From Sabethes cyaneus (taxonomy: Eukaryota; Arthropoda; Insecta; Diptera; Culicidae), in contig NC_071354.1 in NCBI RefSeq assembly GCF_943734655.1, forward strand, positions 9,890,001-9,954,000: a DNA stretch of 64,000 bases. The letters run 5' to 3'. Below are positions 46,401 through 58,692 of the stretch, one piece after another. The translations under genes and the position numbers were made by a program. Every line of letters starts with the position of its first letter. Within the stretch, counting starts at the first letter, position 1. The notes below the pieces were generated by a model. The model worked only from the letters and a program-made list of their open reading frames with translations, was not told the DNA's origin and ran no database searches.

Positions 46401-47582
46401 CAGTGACGTAGCCAGGATTTTCGTTTGGGGAGGGGGGGTCAAGCCTTTTTTTATTAGAGAAGTTTTAAACCTAAGAGGTTCACTCGCCTCTCGAGGGAGG
46501 CCAAGGGATCTCTTGGAGATCGGGAGCAGGCACGCAGTTGTCGTTTGTAGGCACTCCCAGGTTAACTTCCGTTGCGTCTCCTATTGCTATATCGCAGTTG
46601 AGTTGCTCATCGATATACTGCTTCCACCTGTCGACTACCTCGCACTTGTTTGTGATTAGATCCCCTCCCTCGTCCCTACACATGCCAGGTTTCGGTGTGT
46701 AGCCCTTATGAGTTTGGTTCACCTTCTCGTAAAACTTGCGCGTCATTAGCCCGGAATAGTTGTTCCAGCTTCTCATGATCTCTGTCCTCCTTTTGCCGCT
46801 TTTTGCTCCTCAGGATCATGGTCAACTCATTCCGAGCTCGTCGATACTTGGCCAAATTCTCTCTCGTGGATATACTTAGACAGTTTTTCCAAGCTCTGTT
46901 TTCCTTTCAATCGCTTGTTGGCATTCCCCGTCAAACTAATCATTTCGTGCACTCGAGGTTTCCACTCCTAGCACCGCGGTTGCGGCCTCGTTGACGGTCG
47001 AGCGTATCATACTCACTTCCTTCTCGTCGTCGGGTCTATCTTCGTGTAGACAATACGCGTTTATGATGGTGTAGTTGAAGAAACGGCCTTTTATCCTCAA
47101 CACGCATATCCTCTCGTTGATCGCTTTCCAGTCCATTACGCGATCGTGCACTTTGCCCAACACTACGAAGCCTGTTCCGCTACGTAGCTCGTTGATCGCT
47201 CCGCCGCTCTGGAAAAATTGGGCTTTGCCGCCACGGATCCTCCACACCTTCTCGCCTTTGCGACAGATCTCCTGCAGTGCCACGATGCCAAACTTTCGGG
47301 GTTCTAACTGATCGAGCAGCACCCTGTTGCCACCAACGAAATTTAGCGATTTGCAGTTCCAGATGCCGAAGAGCTACATAGTTGAGGAATTTTCAAAGAC
47401 TATGAGAGATACAAAACGATGTTGGTTATATTGTTATTCAAAGGCGCGCTCATCAAAAATATACTTGTGCTACAATTTCACCTTGGTGTATTGTTATTCT
47501 GCATTGAATTTTTTTAAAAATGTAAGCCAAAAAATTTGGGGGGGGGAGGCCCCCAGCCACCCCTCCCCCTGCTAGGTGGCTG
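46401..47582. mobile_element. hAT-like element carrying RTE fragments
   Basis: 1,182 bp with ends CAGTGACGTAGCC and, inverted, CAGCCACCTAGC. It is flanked by an 8-bp TSD RTGCCCAC (46393-46400 and 47583-47590, one mismatch). Eight bp and a CAG terminus fit hAT. G-runs lie just inside both ends. No transposase is visible; most of the interior (about 46500-47375) is RTE-derived. Confidence 0.75.
46500..47375 (-). pseudogene. RTE fragments inside the hAT-like element
   Basis: The minus strand opens with an IWNCKSLNF endonuclease start and continues LLDQLEPRKFGIVALQEICRK to DRPDDEKE. It then jumps to NEAATAVLGVE, losing about 150 residues of endonuclease and linker. It continues to KFYEKVNQTHKGYTPKPG and stops at APDLQEI before the RT core. 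The family is very close to copy 1 at 5.2 kb. Confidence 0.8.
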
Positions 47583-49009
47583 GTGCCCACACATTCGAGG
47601 CATATTCTAATACAGAGCGCACTAAGGAACAGTAAAGAATTTTCAAACATGGAATGCTAGTAAACTGCTTTGTGGCCCTGGATAAGAAGCCAGGCTTTAG
47701 AACAGATGAAGGCTATGTGATCCTTGAATGTCAGTTTGGAGTCCAGCAAAACTCGTTTTACAACTCTTTTACAACTGTTTCCCGCTTTAGAACAACGTTA
47801 GATATTTTATAATCAAATGTTACAATTGATTTCTTGCGTGAAAAGAGATGCAGGAGCATTTGGAAGCATTTAATAGCATCCTATTGGTATTACACCAGTC
47901 AGCAAAACTACTTAGCTGCGATTGCAAAAATTGGCAGTCAGACATATTCTTAATTACGGAAAAGAGTTTGAAATCGTCGGCATACGATAATTTCATGCAT
48001 TTAAGGGTAGAATGGATATCATTGAGGTACAGCAGAAAAATATATGGGCCTAGATGGCTGCCTTGAAGTACGCCAGATATGACCGAAAAGGGCAAAGAAA
48101 TAGTATTTCCAATTTTGGCCGACATATGGAGGTATGATTCAAACCATTTCAGGATATTGCCGCATAATCCAAGCCTCTGAAGTTTCGAGATAGAGATTTG
48201 ATGATTTATTTTGTCGAAGGCCGCTGATAAATCGGTATATATTACGTCGACCTGAATGGTTTTGCATTGAGCGAGTGATGAAAGATGGACAGGAAATCAG
48301 GTTGGTGCAAGTTAACCGTTTGGATACAAAACCATGCTGGCTTTCGGCAATGTAGTTAGAGAAACTGTAGGTAAGGTATTCTAGAACAATGAGCTCAAGA
48401 AGCTTTGAAACAGCGCAAACAGAAGCTATACCACGATAGTTGGAAACGTTTTGCTTCGAACCTTTTTTAGGTACCGGAAAGACACATGAGGTTTTCCATG
48501 CAGTAGGGAAATTGCCCGAAACTAGAGAGACGTTGAAAATGCTTGCCAATGGAACACAAAGAGCTATGCAGTACTTTTTCAGTATAATAGACAGAATGCC
48601 ATCAGGACCGGGATTTATAGAACTTTTAAGCTTCGAGCACGCATTGAGTACCGCTTGAGCAGTTATAGTTGGGTGATATCCAACAGTAGCCATGCACGGG
48701 ACGTTTTGCATAGCATTCCAGACTTGTTGATCATCGAGGGATTCATTGGCGAAAACGGCGCTAAACTGTTTGCAGAAAAGCTCCTCACATATTGTCTCAG
48801 TAGTCACGAACGCCGCACTCCGCTTGCCACATGAGCAAATCGCTTCCAAATCATGTATTTCTTGGCAAACTTCGAAAATATCTGCTTCATTACTTCCTCC
48901 AAATCATCAAACTTGTGCTGAGCGGTGATGAATAGTAGCTTCATCCATGATGAGACAATGAGACTTCGTTAGCATCTAGGTGTACAGTTTCCGGGCCCGT
49001 GAGCGGAGC

Positions 49010-49285
49010 CTACTGCACTTTGTCCGTAAGCAGTCCCAGAAGAATAGTAGCTCCGGAAACCCGCCTTGATGTAAGTCTCATCATCCTGACCGAAAAATTC
49101 TGACCGCATTTCTCTTTCCATTCGATGCTTAGAGTTTCGTAATAATTTTTAATCACACGACGCACCGCTGACTGCATGATTCCGAGTTGTTTTTCGATGT
49201 CCCGATGAGAGAGTTGAGGATTTTGCAGGTGCTTGCGCATAATCCATTCGCGACGTAGCTTTTCGGGTGACTCCATTTTTTCCAA
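49010..49285 (-). pseudogene. Tc1/mariner transposase N-terminus (DD37E type)
   Basis: MEKMESPEKLRREWIMRKHLQNPQLSHRDIEKQLGI…VRRVIKNYYETLSI is the N-terminal helix-turn-helix region of mosquito DD37E-type transposases, about 55 residues. After EWKEKCGQ the sequence jumps to an unrelated or distal part, so the catalytic domain is deleted. Same type as the catalytic-half remnant at 2205-3132. Confidence 0.7.
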
Positions 49286-49499
49286 TTTCGAAAAACTGAC
49301 AGCGATAAAAATACAGTGTAAACACTACACTCGAAACTGCTTCTTCCCAAATTTTCAAGAGAAAACACCCAATGGGAAATTTTTCACAGCATTTTTTCCG
49401 CGATGTTATTTGAAGAGGGATTTACGAGAAGGGCGACAAGTAGAAATGTGAGAACTATCGAGCGATCACCATTCTGAACTCCGCCTAAAAAGTGCTTTC

Positions 49500-50505
49500 T
49501 CAGATCATCTTTTACTGTCTTTTGTAGCAAGTAGGTTCGTGGGAAGTTAACCAGCCGGTTTTGTGGACGCGCGATCGACAACGAGCCATATCTTTGAGCT
49601 GCGACAGATTCATCAAAAGTGTCAACCCTACGCACCACCTCTGCATAGATTTGAAGGCCGCCTACGATACTATCGACCGTAAAGATCTATGGAAAATTAT
49701 GGACGAAAACGGCTTTCCCGGGAAACTGACAAGATTGATTAAGGCCAAGATGGATGGTGTACAGTACTGTGTGAGGATATCAGGCGCGTTATCAAGCCCG
49801 TTTGGAACACGCAGCGGATTTCGACAAGGCGATGGTATTTCCTATCTCCTGTTCAACATGGTGCTAGAAGCTGTTATGAAACGTACGGTGTTATGAAACG
49901 TGCGGGACACGATCTTTAACAAATCTAGTCAATTTATCTGTTTTGCTGACAACGTGGACATTGTCGGAAGTACGTGGGCGGATGCAAAGCAATATACCAA
50001 AGTGAAACGTGAAGCAGTGAAGTTTGGATTAGTGATGAAGCCGTCTCAAACCAGCAGGAGGAACCGAGCGCGATCGAACTCGCATAGGCAATGGTGTGGT
50101 AGTCGACGGAGAGGAGTTGAGGGTAGTGGACGAGTTTGTATACCTCGAGTCGCTGATAACGTCGGAAAACAACTGCAGCAGAGAAATACGTAGACCTACT
50201 CTTGCTGGAAGCCTTGCTTACTACGGACTCCACAAGACTCTATGATCTGGTAAGCTTCACTTCCATACCACCGTTTGTACCGTGTACAAAACACTAATAA
50301 GACCGGTAGTTCTCGACGGGCACGAAATGTGGACAATGTTCCACGGGCACTTGAAAGCACTGGCCGTTTTTGAACGTCGTGTCTCGTGTGCTTAGGACCA
50401 TCTTTGGTAGATTATGTGAGAACGGTGTATAGAGAAGAAGGATGAACTACGAGCTGGCGCAGCTTTTCGACGAACCCAGTATCCCGGTTATTGAATTCTG
50501 AAATA
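49500..50505 (+). pseudogene. RTE reverse transcriptase relic
   Basis: HHLCIDLKAAYDTIDRKDLWKIMDENGFPGKLTRLIKA, RSGFRQGDGISYLLFN, then FICFADNVDIVGST (FADD box with the second Asp changed to Asn). Downstream RTIFGRLCENGV and RRMNYELAQLF occur in other frames. The endonuclease is absent and several stops occur. Confidence 0.8.
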
Positions 50506-50509
50506 ACAG

Positions 50510-51240
50510 AGTGAGTGTTTCATTATGCGGACAGAAGCGCGATATCGGACGTGTACACATTGTATAGTATTGATCTCAAAATGCTACCAGGAGGAACTCC
50601 AGCGGGGCTGCAAGTGCGTTATCCACGTGCCACTTGTGACGTCCTGCCGACGAAATAGTTTGAGACCATCTTTACCAGGTATTTAGAAAGGTACTCCTTC
50701 TTGGCGAATGTGATATGCCCTATGTTGGTTACTGTAAGGTATAGGTATCCTGCGTTCTTTGGAACTGATGTCTAATGCAATGTCTAAGGGAAATGATGAA
50801 CTTTGGTTTCATCACCGATATTGGAAGCCTTACAAATCATCAATCGTTGCTCTATTTCGCCAGGAAGGTAGAGCGCTGGAGCTGGTGCCTGTTCACTCTG
50901 CGGAAGTTTGGTTGTCGATGTCACTGACATTGGTCAACGGTTCGAACTATTTTGGACATTACCGGGCGATGATCGTACGACGTTTCGGACGGTCCAAGTG
51001 AAGGAACACATCATGCCTCGCTTGGAGGTCCTCAGCTAGTACCGCTACGTTCTTGTTGCTTCTTGAGTTGCCCCACAACGAGTGGCAGACGTGGAGGTAC
51101 CCGGCGAGGATGAATTCATCCCCCGACGAGCCGGTTTCTGGGTGTCCGACTTTGCATTGCGCTTGAAAGTAGATGGCGATGATTGTGATGAAACCTTCAG
51201 GGGACACCAGCGACGCGACGTGCAATCACTCACTTTCGAA
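50510..51240 (-). pseudogene. Jockey-like endonuclease/RT relic
   Basis: Reading minus: an endonuclease-like HSLWGNSRSNKN segment (51060-51120), then KEYLSKYLVKMVSNYFVGRTSQV and AGVPPGSILRSILYNVYTSDIALL (near 50530-50700). TSDI after the GVPxGS box is typical of the Jockey clade and differs from the CR1-like copies. The catalytic box is not present. Confidence 0.6.
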
Positions 51241-51985
51241 TTGATAAACATGTCTTTCTGGGCCGCACTTATAACTACAGCAATAAAAGTCGCGCCGTAT
51301 CGTCGCAGGTCGTTTCCACTCTAGCGGTACCTTTAGATGAAACTCAGGCAGCATTCTGTGCTCTAGTTTTCTCCATTAATTACGCTACCGCCCTGTTACG
51401 ATCATATCCGAACCCGTCTAAAGATTGTGTGGCAGGACAGGCTAAAGTTTATAGCTCTAGTTGAATGCAACTACGTCTCGGTCGAATGCATCATTTGCAT
51501 CATCATTTTCTGCATGTTGGTGACAAGCGTTGATTGGACGGATGATAATCTGCGACAAAAGGATAGCTGTACTGGATCCGACGGGGTTTCCCAGAAGCCT
51601 GGAGGTTTCTTGTCTAAATTGTACATTTTTCTGAAAAAGAAAAAACTTTGCTTTTTATTTTTATAAGGGTTTTCAAAGCAAAATTTAAGCATTCAGGGTT
51701 CCGTACCCGATCTTCAATTTTATAGACTTCGCAACTATAGCTGCTAGTGTGCAGAACAATAACGGGACAATTTATTACCGAGTTGTGGCGGAAAAATTAA
51801 CGATGGCACATGATTGTTCGCTAGGTTTTCGGCTGAAACTCAAAAACAAAAAATAGTAGCAGGGTCGTAACGAATTGTTATCTTTATTTTTACTCCATCA
51901 TACTATTTGTTACCACAGAAGACTTTCAGCTTAAACGATTCTAATAATGCCACAGAAATATGACAGTTTTAGAAATACTAACCTT
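51241..51985. other. No gene seen
   Basis: Short frames without domains. Confidence 0.4.
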
Positions 51986-51987
51986 GT

Positions 51988-52152
51988 ATTGGCCTTGCCA
52001 GCGTTGCTGATATTGTTCAGGGTTTTGCGTGAGAAAAAAAGAAAGGGAAGTATTTTTGCTTTTGTCAACACTCACGCGTTGACAGTTCGGCACGAGATTT
52101 CCTGTAAGTGCGAGCAGCCTACGAAATCTCTTTCAACGCTGGCAAGGCCAAT
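51988..52152. mobile_element. 165-bp MITE
   Basis: 19-bp perfect inverted ends ATTGGCCTTGCCAGCGTTG (51988-52006 and complement 52134-52152). Interior short inverted repeats (GAGATTTC/GAAATCTC; TCAAC/GTTGA) suggest more structure. No TSD could be fixed. Confidence 0.65.
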
Positions 52153-55100
52153 TTGAGCTCTACCTAGAAAAACCCAATAATAATTGTATTGTGTTCATTA
52201 TAATCGAATATATTATTTTTCACTCTATATGCTACATAGACATACAATTTACTTAGTTTCAAAATTACATTCAACAGCATTGCGTGCCAAATATTCCCCG
52301 ATCGGGGTTATGCCGAAAAATTAAAATTAAATATGTGCAACACCTTAGCCATAAACTATAACTAATTAAATCGTCAAACGCCCAGTCCCTGTAAAAGATT
52401 TTCAGCAATCCATTTAATGTCGTCCGCTCAAACGGTCAATTTTCACTGGCAAATGGGTCGAATAACCGGATCTCGTACGGGCATTAAAGAATGCTTCTCT
52501 TTCATAGTTTCAAACCGACCGAACGAGTTCTGCTTTGCATTTTCGCCCATTAACGAGCTACAGTCGATCGGGAATTTCTCAAATTTTAAGTCAGCTGCCC
52601 CTACTCATATACCTACATAGTTGAAGGTTCTTTGCCATTTAATGTGCCACAACTCATGTCCATGACAGGAGAGGAAAGGAACCTATTTGCGTCCCGTTTA
52701 TTGCCTCTAGTCGCCATTCTAGCCGTGCAATGTTTTGTACAGAAAAACTGCCACAGCTTCCATCCAATAACAGAAGTGTTTTAAAATAGTTTTGACAAAC
52801 ACCTATTAATACGAAAATCCTCGCTGCTCCCCTTCATTAGCAGCAGTAAACAGAACCGATAGTCAAATTTCACATGTTTTGAAAACGAAAAACTGTCACC
52901 TCGACTTAACCTCGGCTAGGCCTACTGCCACTGGATGAATGCGGAACGATGAAAGCGCGACAACCAACAAAATAAAGGTGATGACGACGACGACGTCTCA
53001 CAGGAGGATTTTCCACCCCACCCACAACCAGCCAAGTCGTGCGGTTATTGTTGATACACATAGTTTACTTCTGCTGTCAGGCAGACGTCTTACCAGGACT
53101 GTATTGAGGAGACCGCTTAGGTTTAGTATGTGACCACTAGCTTGCGCGTCAGTTACTGATGGGTTAATACGAGAGTTGGCCACCACCACCTGCCGAGGGC
53201 ACAACGACCGACGTGAGCACCCGGCTAAGCGTGTTGCGGCGACTTTCGAGGAAAACAAACGGCTTTGTTGGTGTTGGTGGTCGTAGAAAATTTGACCACA
53301 GACCTTCGGAGAGTTTTCCCATCCATCGCTGGCGGAAAACAGCGGAAAATTGTTAAAGCAGTCGGTTGAACTTTGACTTTTTTCATTCGACAACTTATCG
53401 AAGCATAACTTTAGAACCAAAGCTCGATTGCGTAATCGGGTCAGGTAGGCACTGATCGCTTGGAGGAAAACGTGCAGCAAGTTTCAATGATTTTACACTT
53501 CGACTGTAAAAGCGTGGCTTGCTGCGCGGGTCCAGGTGAAAAGTGCCCGCCGAGCTGCTTCGTAATCTGAGAAGAGTTTTCGTTTTTGGAATACCTTCCC
53601 ACAATAGAGAATTTGATTTCCTCGTGGAGGGTATATAGTTTCAACTCAAAAAAAAAAACAAACTTAAGTGAAGCATAAATTAGACTGTCATCAGGCGAGA
53701 CCGAGTCGGAAAATTTAACTGTTTCAGCTTAACCTTCCTGGTTGGTGTGACTTGGGTGCAAAATCGGTAAAGTGTTTCGAAAAACGGCCCGGACTGGTTT
53801 TGAATGAGTAATCAATTTTAACTGAAGCATACCAGCGCGTGAGCGCTCGACAGACGTGCTCGTTTGAAGATTAAAACCATGAAAATTGTAGGTGGAGCAG
53901 GACCGAAATAGAATTACTCCCAAGAAAATACACGTACCTGTAGCTTCGCTGGGACGGATGTTTGCTGGTTCTGACATTAAAACGAAAATTGTATTGTTTC
54001 GAAATTCGCTCGAACAAAGGATTGAATTCGGGTAAATAAATTCGTTGCATTCAAAAGAAGAAAAAAAATCGCAACTACGCACAATCGCTGCTTCGGGCTG
54101 CAGAAACAGCAGGCGGGGATCGATTGACGAATCAGGATCCGAAAAAAAATCAACACTCCCTGTGAGAAAAAAAAAGTCCAACGCTCAACACGATAACACC
54201 GCGACCAGGACGAAGAAGAGCGAATTGTGAGAAACAAGAAAAGCGCAGGAAAAAAAACACGCCCGAGAGGAAATAAAAAGTTGAAAATCAACCCCCCTGG
54301 TTGCTTGAATTCGCATGGTGGCTTCCAACAACGGCTTGCTGAGTTCAAGGGTGCAATTTTTTTTCCCTTTACTACAGCAGTTTCGTACGACTGTGTTTGT
54401 GTTTTTTATGTGTGCTGGGAAGAAAAATCCTCCTGCGTTATATACTGTTTTTTTTGCTATCGCCCTCTCTGCAGAGCCATATTTTTTTCGCTTTCTCAAG
54501 GACTTTCTGCGAAGACTCCTTTTTTACAGCTGTGCGAGGGTCTGCTTTTTCTTTCTCCGTGAGTTTGTGCGGAAAATACATTTTCCCGGGTTTGGTTTCC
54601 ACCGAGACTGACATAGGGAAAATGGTCAACGTCGGTCTGTCTTATGTACGTATATAGTCCTTCACATTTTTTTTTCATGTTTGCTGATTGGTTCCATTCG
54701 GAACGCCCCCAACTGTGTTGGTTGTAGTCTTTGTACTAGTGAGTCACACTTGTCTTTCAGCCATTAATTAATTGTTTAGTTTAACCCACCTCTAATGCCA
54801 GAAATAACCTCATTTGCTACGGATAATAATTTAAAACAATTGCATTGTTCATGTTGTCAGCTACTTTGCCTAGTCTGCCAAAACTGCAAGACTATCATGA
54901 TTGTGGCTCTTTGCCAATATGTCTCGAATAATATGCAAACTCATGCTTCTTCCTCATAACAGATGGCAACGATGCGCTACCTTAGCCACATAAGTCATCG
55001 AGCCGCCTACCAGATTCATGATTTTATTGAGCACATTACGGCTTTTACGTGCAGTTGGCAACGGTTACTCAGTTGCGCGTGTTTCCCGTCACTGTCATAA

Positions 55101-56510
55101 AGCGTAATCTGCGTTTAGCCTAAACTATCTAATCCTGCTTAAATTAGAATTTATAAATCAAGCCGTAAATGAGCTCGGTATAATACCAATTTTGAGAAAA
55201 AAAATCATATTTCGCTCGGTGTCAATTCTAGATCAACCGAGGAATGCCCGGGCATGCCACACCCGATGGCGACGCTAAATAGACAAATTCTTTTCCTGAA
55301 CCTAAGCCGTACGGTACCGCACGTACGCTAGAACAACCGCGATGAAATCTATGCTTTAGCCAGCACAGCTCCCTGGCAGGCAGCCAATAGTAACAGCACA
55401 GTAGATACGTGATTCTGTTGCGAGTCTAGCCAGGCTGGGTTCGAAAATAAAGCACTTGCAGGAGGTGTACACACTAATTTTAACGTTTCGAGTTTCGAGA
55501 AAAACAATGACACATCCGTGTCAAGTTTCCTAGATCCTAGATGCTGATTTTTGATTTAGTTCATCTACAATAGAATAACTTAATATCAAGGTGAATATTA
55601 TGACGACAATACGACTGCCGTGAAGATTGCAAAAAAAAAAAATCTTTTGAATTCTAGAAACAATTGTTCAAATCATAGTAATCACCTTAAAAATGGACTG
55701 AATTATAGATAGTAGGGTTGGAATTGTTCACTTTTGCATAACGTAGCAACTTGGATGCACCAGAGTCATAAATGAATTCCCAACAAGAGTGTAAAAGAGC
55801 ATTCAACTTCTGATGCACACGATGCAATCCAGCCTACTCGGTCCGGATAGTTGGTTGAAAAGGAATTGCACTCCCGAACCCATCTGTAACATCGTTAATT
55901 ATGTTTGCTCAAATGGCTATGACAAAAATCTTGCCTGTCATGTAAATTAATATTTTAATTATTTCACCCGTCAACGATTTTCAAAAGTAATTACCCTCAT
56001 CTTGATCGTCGTTCCTCCGTCGCCAAAAGATCGTCGTCTACGAACGGGAGCTTCGTAAGAACCCGTACCTTACATAATGCAACAATTGATAAATCAAATG
56101 GATTCCGATCAATTTCCTGCGGACGAAATTCAATTCAAGTGTCGGTAGTAGATGTTTTCAGCTTATTTTCCTATGAAATAAAAAATAGCAATTTTCTGTG
56201 CAAACAAACACCGCACACTCGTAATGAAAACCCCACCATCAGCAGCAGCAGCCGCGGTGAAAAATGATTCTATTATTAGGAACCTCTCTGTGCCTGTCCG
56301 TGGTTTGTTTTGCTCGTTTCTTCATCTTGCTTGCATGCTCCTTCGGGCAGCTTGGTGCGATGAAAACGATGAGGAAGCTAAGGGAAACTAGGTTGTTCTC
56401 GCGTTTAGTATCTGCACAGAGAAAACGTAGAACAAAGGAGGGGTTCGGCGAGGTGTCGAATGTCAGGAGATCGAAAGTTCTTTTTTTTTGGGGAAAAAAC
56501 GAAATCGTGG
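52153..56510. other. Unique-looking sequence, no gene assigned
   Basis: Frames up to 160 codons (52998-53480 -) exist, but none shows a domain. Homopolymer A/T runs are frequent at 53.6-54.6 kb. Contains the second microexon-like sequence. Confidence 0.4.
53595..53620 (-). other. Microexon-like sequence, copy 2
   Basis: Minus strand: a T-run (near 53650), then CCACGAG, 26 nt, then GTATTC, mirroring the copy at 18084-18109. The shared core TAGAGAATTTGATTTCCTCG (plus strand, 53605-53624) is identical in both. Splicing is unproven. Confidence 0.3.
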
Positions 56511-56515
56511 TAAAA

Positions 56516-56607
56516 ATAATGCGCCATAACTTGTCTTTCGATCAAAAACTGGAAAAACCAAAGGATATGAGCATCGGAGCAGTTCAAACCGCACGACGGT
56601 TTTCGAG
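56516..56607 (+). pseudogene. Tc1-type transposase N-terminal scrap
   Basis: MRHNLSFDQKLEKPKDMSIGAVQTARRFSS resembles the start of the second Tc1-type family, also seen at 8300-8698 (GAVQTALRKY-like). About 28 codons only. Confidence 0.55.
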
Positions 56608-56608
56608 T

Positions 56609-56800
56609 CTAATTCAAGTTCAATTTCAAGTCCAATTTGGGCTAAACTTCCAAATCCATTTTTATGTGCAGGTCCAATATTAGTTCAATATGAAGGAAAG
56701 TTTTCAAAATAGTCCAAATTCAAGTTCAATTTCACGTCCAATGTCAAGATCAATTTAAGTCTAATTTTTCAGTTGATTTCAACTCCAATTTCAAATTAAC
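56609..56800. repeat. TTCAATTTCAAGTCC-type minisatellite
   Basis: Degenerate tandem units of TTCAAGTTCAATTTCAAGTCCAA fill about 190 bp; the same motif is at 41330-41415. Confidence 0.7.
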
Positions 56801-57244
56801 CATTGCTTATATGAGCGTCTTACTAGAATACCTGAAAAGATTAGAAAGAAAATAAAAATTAATGTTAACCTTTAATTCATTGAATTTAAATAAGCTTTCA
56901 ACAGTAAAAAAAGATGCAGGCAGTTATTGGCTCATAGGATCCAAAGGTGGTCCGATGAAATCTCGGTTGCAGTCCAGTCGTTCGGTTGAGAGCAGGGCAC
57001 GTTGCGATGCACGAAAGTTCACTAGAGACAGGATGCTCGGTGAATCGATTACGCTATTTAAGATCTGCTACACACATTACTTGTTGACCCTTGCCATGCT
57101 GTTCACGTGTCTGAAGACCCAATAAACGACAACGATTGGCATACGGTGGTACCTATATTCATTGGATCACGCCATGGTAAGTCTCTCAACGCAGTCCTCA
57201 GGATAGGTATGTAACCCGTTCGATACGCTTATTCCACAACTGGT
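56801..57244. other. No gene seen
   Basis: No domain or repeat ends recognised. Confidence 0.4.
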
Positions 57245-57565
57245 AGGATCACCATACCAAGCAAGCATTTTCAATCTGCCGAATATAATCGTCTATGGAA
57301 CGAACTACTGAATAATTCGTCAAGTCGTCAGCATTCATCAGCTTTCATTCAACTCCAAACAGCGAAGCATTAACGTTCACTAACAGCAAAACAGGAGAGG
57401 TTCCATGTTGCTGCCTTGTGGTACACCCGAGAGGTTGGTAAACCGGGAAGAGAAACAGGAGACATAAAAATTCGAGATGCGCCAGTCGCGAAATTTTCTG
57501 CAGCAGTATTTTATGATATATACAATCGAACGCAGTTTTTAAATCCGCGTAGATCATATCAATTT
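57245..57565 (-). pseudogene. CR1-like RT relic
   Basis: The minus frame gives MIYADLKTAFDCIYHKILLQKISRLA (first catalytic Asp box). A later segment, NADDLTNYSVVRSIDDYI near 57320, stands for the YADD box with Tyr changed. The stretch between is shortened and frameshifted. Confidence 0.7.
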
Positions 57566-57569
57566 GCTC

Positions 57570-57920
57570 CGTAGCCGCAAAGTTACCGAGTCTGCTTTGA
57601 CAAACGAGTGGTCGTGGGTTCGAATCTTAGTAGAATCAAGCCATTCGATGTCAAGTGACTTTAGCATGGGTTTATTCAGAGGCCCCTCCATATACCCTTC
57701 CTTCATGCTGAATTCTATATTTACCCACTGAAGCCTCCTGACAGTGCAAATGTCCCTCCTATATTTAAGTGTACTGGTCAGAGGTACGAATGAGTCCTCG
57801 CCAGGGACGGCTATAATATGGGATAGCGCTGGCAGCAAGGAATAAGTGAGTAAAGTAGATCAAGCTTTGAAGGAAGGGTAAACCCCAATACACACAAGCA
57901 CGCATAAATTCAATAAGTAT
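57570..57920 (+). mobile_element. tRNA-headed SINE of a second family
   Basis: GCCGCAAAGTTACCGAGTC followed at Pol III spacing by GGTCGTGGGTTCGAATC looks like A and B boxes of a tRNA-derived promoter. The body to about 57906 is non-coding. It differs from the other SINE family here. The R1-clade element is inserted near its 3' end, and flanking sequence resumes at 63675. Confidence 0.6.
57907..57920 (+). repeat. R1-clade element TSD, left copy
   Basis: AATTCAATAAGTAT, repeated exactly at 63661-63674. Confidence 0.9.
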
Positions 57921-58692
57921 GGCCGGTTAAGGCCCTAACTCAGCGAGGTTAAGGCGCCGAACAAAGTCGCATTCGACTTTGCGCGACTCCGAATAGCCAC
58001 TACGATGGGAGCGGGAACTCTTATCCCTACCTCCACGCGGTACCGGCCGGGACGCAACTGGGCCTAGGGTCGACCAAATACCAGTCTTTGGTTGCACCCT
58101 CAGTTGTGTGCTAACAGGGAAAGGGGGGCACGTTGTGCCTGAGGGTAGCGTGGCGCAGTGGTATAAAGAGGCGAGCGGGGCTCAATTCCTATAAGCCAGC
58201 TGCGGACGTAGTAGCGTCCTGTTAGAGCTCAGGACTTTAAGCAAAAAAGCCAGGTCAGGAGTGCCATGGGCACATTAGGATCGGTTCCAGGAAGATCCTA
58301 ATTACGGTGTACTGGACGGGCGGGAATAAACGTTTGGATTTGGCGCTACAGGGCTGACGGCTGTGCTATTCTACTACCTTATGTAAGGAAGGGTGATACC
58401 TTCCCGAAACGGCGAGTAGGCTAATGGTACAGCTGCCTTCCGTCCCGTTAAAACCGTGGCTGGTCTCTAGGTACGTTCAAAGCTCGTCACTCACGTCAAA
58501 GTGCGGTGGTGTAGGCTCAGATGATACATTCCTGACTAACGCTGATCGGATGCTGACATCCCTGCCCCCATGAAGGGTAGGGGGGAGTGTCCCTAGCCAT
58601 GGCCTCCCTGCTTGCATAGATCACCATGGGATCGTTAAGGCGACTACACAATTACGAGTGGAGATAGCGGCCTAGAGTTGGGACCCTTTCGA

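Larger units (their letters stand above)
45760..48960 (-). pseudogene. CR1-like element, RT half, interrupted by a hAT-like element
   Basis: Reading minus from ~48960: an RT N-terminal segment with INPGPDGILSIILKK, CVFPVPKKGSKQNVSNYRGIA, SKLLELIVLEYL and ESQHGFVSKRLTCTNL. Then, after frameshifts near 48200-48140, GVLQGSHLGPYIFLLYLND and the catalytic LSYADDFKLF near 47990, followed by WCNTNRMLLNASKC. The tail CSLVRSVLEYASNVW stops at 47590 and resumes at 46392 on the far side of a 1.18-kb insertion with IQRKFVRFALRLLPWND. The frame is continuous across one TSD copy. The 3' end near 45770 has AATAAACAATAAACA repeats. The endonuclease half is absent. Confidence 0.82.

Noticed and set aside
52998..53480. 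160-codon minus frame
   Set aside because: No domain and no start or splice context that stands out.
53729..54348. Overlapping minus frames of 123-150 codons
   Set aside because: Low-complexity Phe/Ser composition from homopolymer runs; no domain.
57554..57838. 94-codon minus frame
   Set aside because: It is antisense to a tRNA-headed SINE.
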